A stretch of 54,181 nt of DNA from an uncultured Draconibacterium sp. (GTDB lineage: Bacteria > Bacteroidota > Bacteroidia > Bacteroidales > Prolixibacteraceae): NCBI GenBank assembly GCA_947492175.1, contig CANLMQ010000038.1, forward strand, positions 1 to 54,181, written 5' to 3'. The notes below the pieces were generated by a model. That model was given only the letters and a program-made list of their open reading frames with translations, was not told the origin of the DNA and ran no database searches. A program made the position numbers and the translations under genes. Positions 18,701 through 27,896 of this stretch are shown here, piece by piece (within the stretch, counting starts at the first letter, position 1; each line of letters begins with the position of its first letter).

Positions 18701-19614
18701 AAATCTATTTCTTTTAGTGCTGCTTGTATTTTTCCCAACAGAGCAGGAATTTTTTTGTAAGGATCGCCGGCTCCTAATGTTTCTATTGGGAGATAACCTC
18801 GATATCCGGCCTTTTTAATGATTTTGAGTAGTTTAACAAAATCAGTTGGTGTTTCTGTTCCATCAATCCAAACATTCTCCTTTATTTGCCAGGTAACAGC
18901 ATGTTTTATGTTTTTTTCAATTTCAGAATAAGGATCGTGTTGGCGATAGCTTCCAATGTCAAGGTTAAGTCTCAGCCAGTCAGAGTCTACCATTTCAAAA
19001 ATCCGGTTAACATCGGCGGCAGTTTTCAGAAATTCGTTGTGGTTCTGAATGGCGACAATTACACCATGTTCTTTTCCAAATAAACAGCATTTTTTCAGAT
19101 CTTCTGCCATCCAGTTAAATACCTGGTTGCGTGAAAATCCTTCATGTTTATTTTTCCCTGAAAAAACACGAATTACCGGAATACCCATTTTTGATGAAGC
19201 TATTATCCATTCCTTTATCATATTTATATCGGATTGCCGACTTGTTTTATCCGGATTGGCAAAATCATTCCGAACTCCTGTCCCGCTAATATCCAGGCCC
19301 AGTAAAAATGCTTTGCGTTTGAATTCCCGCATAAATCCGGCAGAAGGAATTTCCGGGTAACCGGGGAAATAATAGCCGGTTGGATCAATTGCATCAAAAT
19401 TATATTTAGCACAAAAATCCAGTACATCAAATAAATCAATTTTACCCTCGCGCAAGAGTTGATTAAATGAATATACATTCAAGCTAATTTTAAATTTGTG
19501 CCCCAATGTTTTAGACACAGAGTTAGTTGCTGAAATCAGAGGCGGAAAACCGGAGGCGACAAACGGAACTGCCAGCATCGATTTTATAAAGTCTCGTCGT
19601 TTGGTTTGTTTCAT
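18688..19614 (-). CDS. Exported sugar phosphate isomerase/epimerase-like TIM-barrel protein
   Basis: 308 residues. The N terminus has a twin-arginine-like signal (KRRDFIKS then a hydrophobic run to about 28). The rest is an AP-endonuclease-2-type TIM barrel: SLNVYSFNQLL, AIDPTGYYFPGYPE, VIRVFSGK, HGVIVAIQNHNEFLKTAADV, LNLDIGSYR, GYLPIETLG, with the expected metal-binding His/Glu/Asp pattern. Members are xylose-isomerase-like epimerases or isomerases acting on sugars or inositols. Export to the periplasm suggests an unphosphorylated substrate. It sits with an SDR and a diketogulonate reductase in a probable carbohydrate pathway. Confidence 0.8.
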   Translation of the reverse strand: MKQTKRRDFIKSMLAVPFVASGFPPLISATNSVSKTLGHKFKISLNVYSFNQLLREGKIDLFDVLDFCAKYNFDAIDPTGYYFPGYPEIPSAGFMREFKRKAFLLGLDISGTGVRNDFANPDKTSRQSDINMIKEWIIASSKMGIPVIRVFSGKNKHEGFSRNQVFNWMAEDLKKCCLFGKEHGVIVAIQNHNEFLKTAADVNRIFEMVDSDWLRLNLDIGSYRQHDPYSEIEKNIKHAVTWQIKENVWIDGTETPTDFVKLLKIIKKAGYRGYLPIETLGAGDPYKKIPALLGKIQAALKEIDLCQN

Positions 19615-19665
19615 TGATCGATAGTTTGTATATATTTTTAATAGTAAAGAAACTCTAAGTACATT

Positions 19666-20379
19666 TTAACTGATACTAAGTGGAGTTTCTAAAACAATCT
19701 CTTTTACACAAGCTCCAGGCGAAAGGCTTAGTAACCATTTTATGGTAAGAAATAAATCATCGGGTTGAATCATTTCGTTTTCTTTCAAAGGAGTGCCGGC
19801 TTTGTTTGCCATTTCGGTATTTACCCAGCCCGGGCAAAGCGCGGTAACGGAAATTCCCAGTGGAGTTAATTCGCGGTACAATGCTTCATTTAATCCGACC
19901 AGTGCAAATTTAGAGGCACTGTAAGCTCCACTTTCTGCAAAACCAACTTTCCCCGAACGCGAGGCAATGTTAAATATATAACCTGAATTTTGCTTCTTCA
20001 TCACCGGAATTACTTCCTTTAATATAGTATGTTGGGCAGTTAAATTTGTATCCAGCATTTTTCTGAAATCACTTTCCGAAATATTGAGCGTGCCTTCGAA
20101 ATATACTCCGGCATTATTGACCAAAATATCAATTCGTTTGTATTCGGAAACAATCGAAGAGATCGCATTTTTGATCTCGGAGGTTTGTGTGATATCAAGT
20201 TGAATAATTTTCGGAATAATCCGTGAGTTTTCCTGAATTTCGCTTGCTGTTATTTCCAATTGTTCTAGGTTTCTGCCTGCTAGAATAGTATAATATCCAA
20301 GAGTTGCTAATCCAATGGCAATTGCTTTTCCAATGCCTTTGCCAGCCCCGGTAATTATGGCAGTTTTAGTTGTGTTCAT
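19666..20379 (-). CDS. Short-chain dehydrogenase/reductase
   Basis: 237 residues, classical SDR. GAGKGIG (residues 11-17) binds the cofactor, NNAG is at 88-91, a catalytic Ser is near 140, and YSASK (153-157) supplies Tyr and Lys. The basic residues after the second strand (AGRN) favour NADP(H). Substrate unknown; 3-oxoacyl-ACP reductase-like and sugar dehydrogenases share this fold. It is the first gene of the leftward sugar group, with a good promoter upstream, 51 bp before the TIM-barrel gene. Confidence 0.88.
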   Translation of the reverse strand: MNTTKTAIITGAGKGIGKAIAIGLATLGYYTILAGRNLEQLEITASEIQENSRIIPKIIQLDITQTSEIKNAISSIVSEYKRIDILVNNAGVYFEGTLNISESDFRKMLDTNLTAQHTILKEVIPVMKKQNSGYIFNIASRSGKVGFAESGAYSASKFALVGLNEALYRELTPLGISVTALCPGWVNTEMANKAGTPLKENEMIQPDDLFLTIKWLLSLSPGACVKEIVLETPLSIS

Positions 20380-20398
20380 ACTGTTTTAAATTTGATAT

Positions 20399-20430
20399 TA
20401 AAGATAATAAAATGAAACAGACTGGGGCAA
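20399..20430 (-). promoter_or_regulatory. Promoter for the SDR-led operon
   Basis: The minus strand has TATCTTTA (complement of 20399-20406; one mismatch to TAnnTTTG) and a -33-type TTG (complement of 20428-20430) 21 bases further upstream, 20 bases before the SDR start. Confidence 0.45.
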
Positions 20431-20472
20431 GGAGAACTCCTAAGAAAAGCGTTTATGATAACTGATGTCCTT

Positions 20473-20503
20473 TTTGCTATTGGGATGAAATAATGTAGCT
20501 TTA
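20473..20503 (+). promoter_or_regulatory. Promoter for the sulfatase gene
   Basis: TTTG (20473-20476), exactly 19 bases, then TAGCTTTA (20496-20503). This is the Bacteroidota -33/-7 layout with one mismatch in the -7 box, 25 bases before the start codon. Confidence 0.6.
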
Positions 20504-20528
20504 TATGCAAAAATAATTCAACCTGATA

Positions 20529-22424
20529 ATGACCCGGTTTATACTGATTATTTATATCGTTTTAATAAGTTCGATACTTGTAAACGGAGAAGATAAGCCT
20601 AATATTCTTTGGATAACCATTGAAGATACATCGCCACAGTTTATTGGGTGTTACGGAAATAAAAATGCAAGTACCCCGGTAATTGATAATTTGGCAGATG
20701 AGGGTGTACGTTTTACGAATGCTTTTTCAACCGGAACAGTTTGTTCTCCAAGTCGCAGCACAATAATTACAGGAGTACGAACCTATAAAATGGGAACGGG
20801 AAACCACCGCAGTAACTATTCCATTCCTTCTTATATACACGGATTTCCGTACTATCTGCAACAACAGGGTTATTATGTAACCAACAATGCTAAAACGGAT
20901 TATAATGTCGGCAATGTACAAGCTTTTATAAAAGAAGCCTGGAACGAAAGTTCGGGTAAAGCAGGTTGGTGGAACTGGAACCCGGGACAGCCCTTTTTTG
21001 CTGTTTTTAACTTTGCCGAATCGCACCAGTCGCGCACAATGACGCATCCTTATGCATGGTACCTCGAAAATGTTTTGGAACAATTGCCTGTTCAGGAAAG
21101 AATTGGTGAAGATGTTTTTGATATGCCTCCGATTTATCGCGACAGCCCCGAAATGCGCAAACATTTTGCACGTGTTTATAACTCAATAAAATTAACCGAT
21201 AACCGGATAGGTGAACTGTTGGACAAGTTAGAGAGAGACAATTTGCGGGATAGTACCATAATTTTCTTTTATGCCGATCATGGTGAAGGTGAACCACGGG
21301 GGAAAACAAATGGAATAGATTATGGTTATCGTGTTCCTTTTGTCATTTGGTTTCCTGAAATGTACAAACACTTATCTCCATGGGGAAGTGGTGTTGTTAC
21401 CGATGAATTAATTGATTTCGAAGATCTGGCTCCAACTTTAATCAGCCTGGCCGGAGGTACAATTCCTGATTATTTAAACGGACGTATTTTAATGGGGGAA
21501 GACAGAAGCGAAGAAGTTGATTATTTAATGCTGTCAGCCGATCGCTCGGATAACGGAATTGATATGGTGCGAAGTATAACGGATGGGAGATTTATGTATT
21601 CACGAAATTATATGCCTTTTATTCCACAACAGCGTTATATTCGATATATGGAGATTTCTGATATTGTAAATCAAATGCGGGCCGACTGGAATGCTGATTT
21701 ACTGAACCCACTTCAACGAAGTGTTTTCGAAGCGCGTCCGGCAGAGTATCTTTTTGATATTGAAAGCGACCATTGGGAAACCAAAAATTTGGCTGATAAT
21801 CCGGAATACAAGCTGGTATTGGAAAAGGTGCAAAAACAACTTGACCAGGAAATTATGGAGGCTCGAGATGTAATGTTTCTTCCGGAGTATGAAATAGCTT
21901 TAATTTCGGAAAAAGGAACTCCGTACGAGTTCAGACTGGATGAAACCAACTATCCTTTAAGTGAAATTTATGCTGCAGCATCTCTGTCAGGGAGAAGGGG
22001 AGAGGAGATTGCTGCAAAACAAATAGAACTGCTAAAAAGTAAAAATGACATTATTCGTTACTGGGCTGTTATTGGTTTGCGCGCGCAATCTTCACAAATA
22101 CTAAAACCTTATCAGAAAGAAATTGAGCAGGTTCTGGAGGATGTTTATCCGCCTGTAATCGTTATTGCCGCTGCAATTTCATATCAGGAGTTTCAAAATA
22201 AGAAAGCAGCCTTTTTATTGGAGCATTTTTGTGAAAATGAGAATCAGGATATTTCGCTGCTAGCCTTAAATTTTTTGATGTATGTGGATAAAAAAGATCC
22301 ATTTATTAAAACGGTGAAATCAGTTTATGAAATGCCGGGTAGAAATTACAATGTTAGAGCAGCCTGTTTGGATTTTCTGGGGAGCCTGAAGCTGGTGCCA
22401 AATACTTTTGATTATAAAGATTAA
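20529..22424 (+). CDS. Type I sulfatase, secreted (heparan N-sulfatase-like)
   Basis: 631 residues. A signal peptide (about 1-20), then the sulfatase alpha/beta domain: PNILWITIEDTSP (metal site D33), and the formylglycine motif C72-S-P-S-R76 followed by TIITG. YADHGEG near 250 gives further metal ligands. A C-terminal sulfatase sub-domain runs to about 450, and the last 180 residues look helical and repeat-like (EAT/HEAT-like: VIGLRAQSS, AAAISYQEFQNKKAAFLLEH). It removes sulfate esters or N-sulfate groups from glycans in the periplasm. It needs a maturase (anSME), which is not in the window. Divergent from the sugar operon. Confidence 0.87.
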   Translation: MTRFILIIYIVLISSILVNGEDKPNILWITIEDTSPQFIGCYGNKNASTPVIDNLADEGVRFTNAFSTGTVCSPSRSTIITGVRTYKMGTGNHRSNYSIPSYIHGFPYYLQQQGYYVTNNAKTDYNVGNVQAFIKEAWNESSGKAGWWNWNPGQPFFAVFNFAESHQSRTMTHPYAWYLENVLEQLPVQERIGEDVFDMPPIYRDSPEMRKHFARVYNSIKLTDNRIGELLDKLERDNLRDSTIIFFYADHGEGEPRGKTNGIDYGYRVPFVIWFPEMYKHLSPWGSGVVTDELIDFEDLAPTLISLAGGTIPDYLNGRILMGEDRSEEVDYLMLSADRSDNGIDMVRSITDGRFMYSRNYMPFIPQQRYIRYMEISDIVNQMRADWNADLLNPLQRSVFEARPAEYLFDIESDHWETKNLADNPEYKLVLEKVQKQLDQEIMEARDVMFLPEYEIALISEKGTPYEFRLDETNYPLSEIYAAASLSGRRGEEIAAKQIELLKSKNDIIRYWAVIGLRAQSSQILKPYQKEIEQVLEDVYPPVIVIAAAISYQEFQNKKAAFLLEHFCENENQDISLLALNFLMYVDKKDPFIKTVKSVYEMPGRNYNVRAACLDFLGSLKLVPNTFDYKD

Positions 22425-22444
22425 AGGATTCGTTAATCAAAGAC

Positions 22445-23515
22445 TTATTTCACATATTTATTTAAAAGATCGTTGGGCAGAGCCAGAAATAAGGAAATGC
22501 TGAAAAATGGTGCACCAGAAAGGTCTGATTCGATAAGGTAATCGGTGTTTGGGCGCGGAAGTGTGCTGTTTTCTTTAAAATTTGTTTCAGAAACATTAAA
22601 GTTAATGTTGTATGAATAGCCAAATTCTCCCTCAATCCAGAGCCATTTGTTTATTTTTTGTACAACACCCACTGTTGTATTTAAAGTTGACTGGCGAAGC
22701 TGCAAACTCTCAGCCTCGTCGAGAACTGAGTTAAAAAGCCGCACTGTATAACTGTTTCCTGATATTTCCGAATTACCGAAGAGGTAGAATTTATTGTTAA
22801 AGTTTTTCCAGACCTTAATTCCTTGCGGAAGCATCATGTTTAATCCAATTCCGTTTTTAAATCGTTTTTCATAGTTATATACTGGGTATATTGACGGGCG
22901 TCCAAAGGTGTATCCAAAATAGAGGCCAAAAGCTTTGTAGGTTGTTTCGTCTTTTTTTATTGCATAACCAACTGCCAACGACGACTTTAATAAGTCGCCA
23001 AGCGAAAAGTAGCCTTTATCATCGCGGTAAAAATCGCCTGCAAGATTCCAGCTTGTTAGCATAATTATTGAGCGGTTATCTTTTAAATGAAAAAATCCTT
23101 TTACATCAAATCCCACTGTTTTTAGATTACGGTTGTTAAGACTTACGTACAAAGGATAAGCTTCGGGAGATGAATGGTTAAAATAAAACTGTTCGTCGGA
23201 ATAACGTAATCCTCCTGTTACAACAATCCTTTGTTTATTTAAAACAGGAAACTTCAGCCGTACAACGGAAGTTCGATTTCCCGATATCTCGGCAGAACCA
23301 TTGCCAATTTCTTTCAAACCGGAAGTAGAATTAATGTTGTATTGAAATGGTCCTTCCGATTTCAGATAAAAAAAGCGTGTTGGCATTTTATTTTCAAATA
23401 ACGGCAACCAATCTGCTTTGTGGAGAGAATCTATTCGAGTTTGAGAAACACTCGTAAAAACAGTAAACAATATTGCTATGATTAATATAGTTTTCACTGG
23501 TTTAATAACGTACAC
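22445..23515 (-). CDS. Outer-membrane beta-barrel protein (DUF6268-like)
   Basis: 356 residues with a signal peptide (about 1-25), then alternating amphipathic strands to the end, e.g. RIVVTGGLRYSDEQFYF, YKAFGLYFGYTFGRPSIYPVYN and SISLFLALP. The pattern is typical of the Bacteroidota DUF6268 barrels; the family name is from memory and not certain. No enzymatic motif seen. Last gene of a tight envelope trio, 3 bp after the histidine phosphatase gene. Confidence 0.6.
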   Translation of the reverse strand: MYVIKPVKTILIIAILFTVFTSVSQTRIDSLHKADWLPLFENKMPTRFFYLKSEGPFQYNINSTSGLKEIGNGSAEISGNRTSVVRLKFPVLNKQRIVVTGGLRYSDEQFYFNHSSPEAYPLYVSLNNRNLKTVGFDVKGFFHLKDNRSIIMLTSWNLAGDFYRDDKGYFSLGDLLKSSLAVGYAIKKDETTYKAFGLYFGYTFGRPSIYPVYNYEKRFKNGIGLNMMLPQGIKVWKNFNNKFYLFGNSEISGNSYTVRLFNSVLDEAESLQLRQSTLNTTVGVVQKINKWLWIEGEFGYSYNINFNVSETNFKENSTLPRPNTDYLIESDLSGAPFFSISLFLALPNDLLNKYVK

Positions 23516-23518
23516 GTT

Positions 23519-24151
23519 TTATTGTTTTTTACGTAAAATGGTAGCTCCCAGGTTTGTTTTACCGTCATTTTGAATCCTGCTCCAGCCTCTTCTTTTTAGT
23601 TCTTTTGCAATATTTCGGTTTAAAAAACCATGCGTAACAAGAATCACCTGATTGTTCCGGCTTGCTTTTTTCTCGATAAAAGCACATACTTTCTGTATTC
23701 TTTTTTTTGTTTCGCGGTACGATTCTGTTCCGGGGCTTTCATTTCCTAATAACCATAAACTACGCGACAGGAAAGTCCAGCCTTTATATGGTAAATAAAC
23801 TGGCAGCCAGATTATGTGCATTTCAAATTCATTTAAAATATTCATAGAAACAATATTGGCGGAGTCGCCGAACAAATACAATCCGGTTGCTATCGACCGT
23901 GGCAAACCACTCACATAAATTGTATCGGTAATTCGTTTTGGAAGTTTTGCTAAAATGCTTTCCGGATCGAAACGGATAATCGGAGCAGTATCATATTCCT
24001 TGCGAAATTCGGCGGCTTTTTTTGCTCCCATCCAACCATCGCTATCAAGTTGCACCTCGGCATGCCGGATAAGAATAATTTCCTGTGCATTTAGCCAAAA
24101 TGTTACCGCAGGAAAAAGGTTAAGTACTATAAAAACGATAAAAATCCTCAA
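23519..24151 (-). CDS. Exported histidine phosphatase (phosphoglycerate-mutase-like)
   Basis: 210 residues with a signal peptide (about 1-22). The catalytic R29-H30 (ILIRHAE) and the second catalytic histidine (VTHG, H174) are present, plus an Arg in LPRSIAT, so it looks active. Export puts it in the periplasm or on the surface, where such enzymes act as acid phosphatases or dephosphorylate phospho-sugars or lipid-linked groups. Its start overlaps the end of the large MPE-BamA gene by 4 bp (translation coupling), so the two probably work together. Confidence 0.75.
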   Translation of the reverse strand: MRIFIVFIVLNLFPAVTFWLNAQEIILIRHAEVQLDSDGWMGAKKAAEFRKEYDTAPIIRFDPESILAKLPKRITDTIYVSGLPRSIATGLYLFGDSANIVSMNILNEFEMHIIWLPVYLPYKGWTFLSRSLWLLGNESPGTESYRETKKRIQKVCAFIEKKASRNNQVILVTHGFLNRNIAKELKRRGWSRIQNDGKTNLGATILRKKQ

Positions 24152-27100
24152 AACAGATAGCTGAATTTAAATTGTACCAACGTTTCTTCGGTGCTTTTGT
24201 TTAGTGTGGCTGTAATTATTGCCATTTTAAAAGGCGACAACCAAATGCCTGCTCCATACCCATTGTGCCAACTGTTGGAATTTTCGTTGTCGAACCAAAC
24301 ACGTCCCACATCGTCGAATAGCAAAAGTCCAATTTCTCCGGTAAGTAAATAGTTTCTAAAATCGTATAATTTAATTCTTGCTTCGGAGTTTAAATACAGG
24401 CTTTCATTACCATAAAATCGTGTTTGCCGGAACCCGCGCAAGTTGGTTTTTCCATCTAAAACGGCAGCATCATGAAAATAGTAATCGCCAATTACTTTTT
24501 CCCCTCCAACACGAAATGCAAATACCGTTCGCGGATATTTCCCAAAGCTTACCAATGAGGCCAGCGAACCGGCAATTTTTGTAAAATCAGGTTCATTTCC
24601 GGTAAGGTTAATATAGCGGTCGGCACTTGTATTTATGGTGTATCCACGGGTAGGAATAAAGTCTTTGTTTAAATTCTGATATTGGTAATTTAAACCGGCA
24701 ATGGCGTATTGTTTTTGCCCGAGGTTAGCTGCGGATAATCCGTTTTTATCAAAATTTGTTATGAATTTATTCCTCAGTCCCTGTGTGTCGGTAAGTCTCC
24801 ATTTGATGTTTACTCCGATGCTATGTTCGTTAACCGGGTGGCTTTTGCGTATCTCGTCATCATCGTACCTGGCCCAAACCGATTTGCCAAATCGTTTCTG
24901 TATGGTTAATCCCGCAATTAACCGACGTTGCTTGGTGTTAAAATACTTGTAATTGTAATCCAGGTACTTATTCGTAGTATTGTTCCCAAAACCATAAAAA
25001 TTGGTCGTATAGTTCGGACCACTGACATCAAATCCTAAAATGTAGTCGAAACCGTTATTTGTTGAAAGCGACTGGAAACGGGTGTTAATATTAAAGGCCG
25101 AATTTTTAAAGGCATAATCTCCCAGTACCGATGCTTTTATATCGCGTCTGAATCGTTGGAAATACCACGATCGTCCATACCCCATGTAAATACCATCGTC
25201 GGCATTGTACCCGCCGGTTGCCAATGGCATTCCTACATCTCGTTTAAAGTATTTTCGGTTGTACTCGTGAATAATCTTGTTATTTGATAGTAATTTGCGT
25301 GTTTCTTTTCCACCTTCTATTGCGGTGCTTTTCTTCAAATCGTATACAATATTCTTGTTACGAAGTCCCGATACTTTTGAATTATCAACAATTCTGTCTT
25401 TATCCTGACCTCCAACAATTCGTACAACGGGACCTTTGTTTACCTCTCCCCATATTTCAAAGCGGTCTTCTTTATCCAGCCCGTAGCAAACGATCTCGCG
25501 GGTTTCGCGGGTTTTAAAAGTTCGTTTAAAAATTTGTTTTCCCCTAGTTCCATCCTTTTTGATATGATGGACGGTTACATGAGTTTCATCATCGGAACTG
25601 CGTTCAATTTCAAATAGATCACGTCGGTCGGTACCTGTAATATTTACTCTCTTCGATAAATAAAGGTATAGTTCCCGTGCCATTTCATTCATATACTTTT
25701 TGCGCTCCAATAAAATTCGCGCTGTTGAATCAGCCAGCATTGGTTTTACTTCCTTAGGAAAGGTTGCCATTGCCTCTTGAATCGCTTTAGGAGTCATGCG
25801 TTGCAGTAAGTCGTTTGTAGCATTTTCCCAGTCCTGCCATTCCATTTGGGTTAAAAATGTACGATCGAAATAACGGGCGTTAAATCCAAGGCCAATAACA
25901 TATTTTGTACGCGGCTGAAAATTCTGGATTTTAGGCATGGCAAAAGGGAGCGCTGCAATTCCGGGTAAAATTCCCTGGTTAACAAAGAAAGTCTGGTCAC
26001 GGTCGCGGGGAATTGGGCGATAGATTGTTTTCCCGTTATTTTTAAACGAAGCCCAGCGCCACTGGTCATCGTGCCGGTCCCAGTCATTAATAAAAATGTC
26101 AAGAAGCCGAGCGCGTAATACGGCATGTTGGTCAACCTGGTAGTCTTCGCTTTCAGTGGTATTTAAAATCACCTCTTCCGTGTTTACAATATCTTTTGAA
26201 AAACCAAAACTTTTCAACTCACTTCTGTCTTTTGCGGGGCGTTCTTCGTATAAAAACAATCCGCTGTGCATGTCTTCCTTGTAATGTTTAAAAAGCGGAT
26301 CTTGTGGTACATAAACAATTTCAGGGTTGGTGTGATAAGCCCCTGCATGTTCGGCTAAAACAGCCGCAGGTAAAGCACTGTACGGATTTGATGCCGAAAT
26401 TTGATCCTGAACAATATCTTTTGCAAAGGTGTGTTTCATTTCTTCGGGAATTGCGCCTTCTGCATATTTCTCCAACGATCGTAGTACATACTGTTTCCCA
26501 TCTTTGTCTTCCAGACGCAACGATTTGGTTTGTTGCCCGCCACCACGTTTTAAAATGGTTAATCCTCCATGCTCTTTCGAGATGTCGAATACACGCGCTT
26601 CAATTGGAGTAGCCCAAACTTTGCGGTAGTTTTCACCCATCCATTTTTTGTATCTATCGGTTGCCAGGTATTGTCTGCTTGCATAAGTTATGTGCGTCGG
26701 ATGTTCGAAAAGTTTCTCGCGTCCGGCTAAGACGGAAGCTTCTGTAACCGTTTTTTTTGTAAAAAGTTTTTTAGAGAATACTGGTTTTTTTGTACCGTGT
26801 TTTTTTGAAAAAAAGTGTAAAACAACATCGCCGTTTTCGTAAATGTCAAGGCGGGCAATTCCTGCTTCGTTACTTCCAAAATCTGGTTTCGAAGTGTTTA
26901 CATAAGCTTGATTTTGCAACGAACCACTTATAATCTGGTGGATGTTTCTGTGCTGAATGTATTGCATGCTGTTCTCCAGCGAGGAAGCGTAAATTACATT
27001 CGGAAATTGATTTAAAATGGTAAGAAGCTGTTTTCTCAGGTTTTTATATTCGGGATGTGAAAGGTCGTTTTTGTCGCCAATCAGGTTTTTATAAGCAGCA

Positions 27101-27765
27101 TACGGAAATCCTAAAATATTCACTGCAGCCGGAAAACTTCCTCCATGTGTACCGAAAGATTTTATGGGGTGATATCCTGCTACAACTACTGTTTTATTTG
27201 TATTTCGCCGAAGTGCATCCTGAAGCCAGATAAATACATCTTTGTCTGCTTCAATTCCGCATTTTGCGTACCGCGTGTCCATGTGAGTTAACCACCAGTA
27301 AGTATCAATTAAAATTACAGTAAGCTTTTCATTAATCTCAACTTCTGTTGGCCCCGGGCAACCCCAGTCTGTTGTGTATACATGGTTGTCAGGAAATTTA
27401 TCGTGTAATGCCTGAATTACTTTCTGTGTATGTTTTTTCCCGGTTTGCCATTCGTTTGGTCCCATTGTAAAGAGTAAGGGCACTTGTTTATTCTCGATAC
27501 TATTTGGGAAAACAATGATATTTAGTTTGTTATTTTCTGTATAAGCAGATGAATAATTTCCGAGGGAAATAAAAGCGTATGGTTGATCAAGGTTTGTGAG
27601 TTCGCGAATGAACGCATCATTTTCTTTTGTGTTGTTGGCAGCCGTATTTCCTGCTAAAAATAAACTTGTGTTTATGGCATTTTGTGCTTTGGCTTGTGTA
27701 AAAATAAAACATGAGATACTTACCGCCAGGAATAAAAGTAAGTATTGCAATTTGGCATTTATCAT
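24148..27765 (-). CDS. Metallophosphoesterase-like / kinase-like / BamA-barrel fusion protein
   Basis: 1205 residues. Signal peptide about 1-28. Residues 30-330 have the fold signature of a secreted metallophosphoesterase (CPGPTEVE, LIDTYWWLTH, KTVVVAGYHPIKSFGTHGG), but the metal ligands are replaced (see findings). Residues about 370-620 form a second domain with KSLRLEDKDGKQYVLRSLEK, INDWDRHDDQW (559-569) and RPIPRDRDQTFF, which recalls FAM20C/CotH/HipA-type kinases. Residues about 800-1205 are a surface-antigen D15/BamA-type barrel (TTGGYN-type strands, PTRGYTINTSADRY, LRGFRQTRFYGNESLYLNSEARIKLYDF) ending in Phe. It is likely anchored in the outer membrane. First gene of the trio. Confidence 0.75.
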   Translation of the reverse strand: MINAKLQYLLLFLAVSISCFIFTQAKAQNAINTSLFLAGNTAANNTKENDAFIRELTNLDQPYAFISLGNYSSAYTENNKLNIIVFPNSIENKQVPLLFTMGPNEWQTGKKHTQKVIQALHDKFPDNHVYTTDWGCPGPTEVEINEKLTVILIDTYWWLTHMDTRYAKCGIEADKDVFIWLQDALRRNTNKTVVVAGYHPIKSFGTHGGSFPAAVNILGFPYAAYKNLIGDKNDLSHPEYKNLRKQLLTILNQFPNVIYASSLENSMQYIQHRNIHQIISGSLQNQAYVNTSKPDFGSNEAGIARLDIYENGDVVLHFFSKKHGTKKPVFSKKLFTKKTVTEASVLAGREKLFEHPTHITYASRQYLATDRYKKWMGENYRKVWATPIEARVFDISKEHGGLTILKRGGGQQTKSLRLEDKDGKQYVLRSLEKYAEGAIPEEMKHTFAKDIVQDQISASNPYSALPAAVLAEHAGAYHTNPEIVYVPQDPLFKHYKEDMHSGLFLYEERPAKDRSELKSFGFSKDIVNTEEVILNTTESEDYQVDQHAVLRARLLDIFINDWDRHDDQWRWASFKNNGKTIYRPIPRDRDQTFFVNQGILPGIAALPFAMPKIQNFQPRTKYVIGLGFNARYFDRTFLTQMEWQDWENATNDLLQRMTPKAIQEAMATFPKEVKPMLADSTARILLERKKYMNEMARELYLYLSKRVNITGTDRRDLFEIERSSDDETHVTVHHIKKDGTRGKQIFKRTFKTRETREIVCYGLDKEDRFEIWGEVNKGPVVRIVGGQDKDRIVDNSKVSGLRNKNIVYDLKKSTAIEGGKETRKLLSNNKIIHEYNRKYFKRDVGMPLATGGYNADDGIYMGYGRSWYFQRFRRDIKASVLGDYAFKNSAFNINTRFQSLSTNNGFDYILGFDVSGPNYTTNFYGFGNNTTNKYLDYNYKYFNTKQRRLIAGLTIQKRFGKSVWARYDDDEIRKSHPVNEHSIGVNIKWRLTDTQGLRNKFITNFDKNGLSAANLGQKQYAIAGLNYQYQNLNKDFIPTRGYTINTSADRYINLTGNEPDFTKIAGSLASLVSFGKYPRTVFAFRVGGEKVIGDYYFHDAAVLDGKTNLRGFRQTRFYGNESLYLNSEARIKLYDFRNYLLTGEIGLLLFDDVGRVWFDNENSNSWHNGYGAGIWLSPFKMAIITATLNKSTEETLVQFKFSYLF

Positions 27766-27784
27766 CAGACAGGTTATTTTGATA

Positions 27785-27813
27785 CAAAAGTAGTTATTTC
27801 TAACTTCACCAAA
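27785..27813 (-). promoter_or_regulatory. Promoter for the MPE-BamA operon
   Basis: The minus strand reads TACTTTTG (complement of 27785-27792), an exact TAnnTTTG box 19 bases before the start codon, with TTTG (complement of 27810-27813) 17 bases upstream. Confidence 0.5.
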
Positions 27814-27865
27814 AATTATGTAATTTGTGTTTTTAAGCTTTCATTAACCTGTTTTCTACACAGTT

Positions 27866-27880
27866 TTAGTTTTAAACTAA
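27866..27880. promoter_or_regulatory. Inverted repeat before the HD-PycTM gene
   Basis: TTAGTTT and AAACTAA flank a single base, 17-31 bases before the HD-PycTM start. The place suits an operator in the promoter of the two-gene unit. Being AT-rich it could be chance. Confidence 0.3.
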
Positions 27881-27896
27881 CCAAAATATTTGTTAC

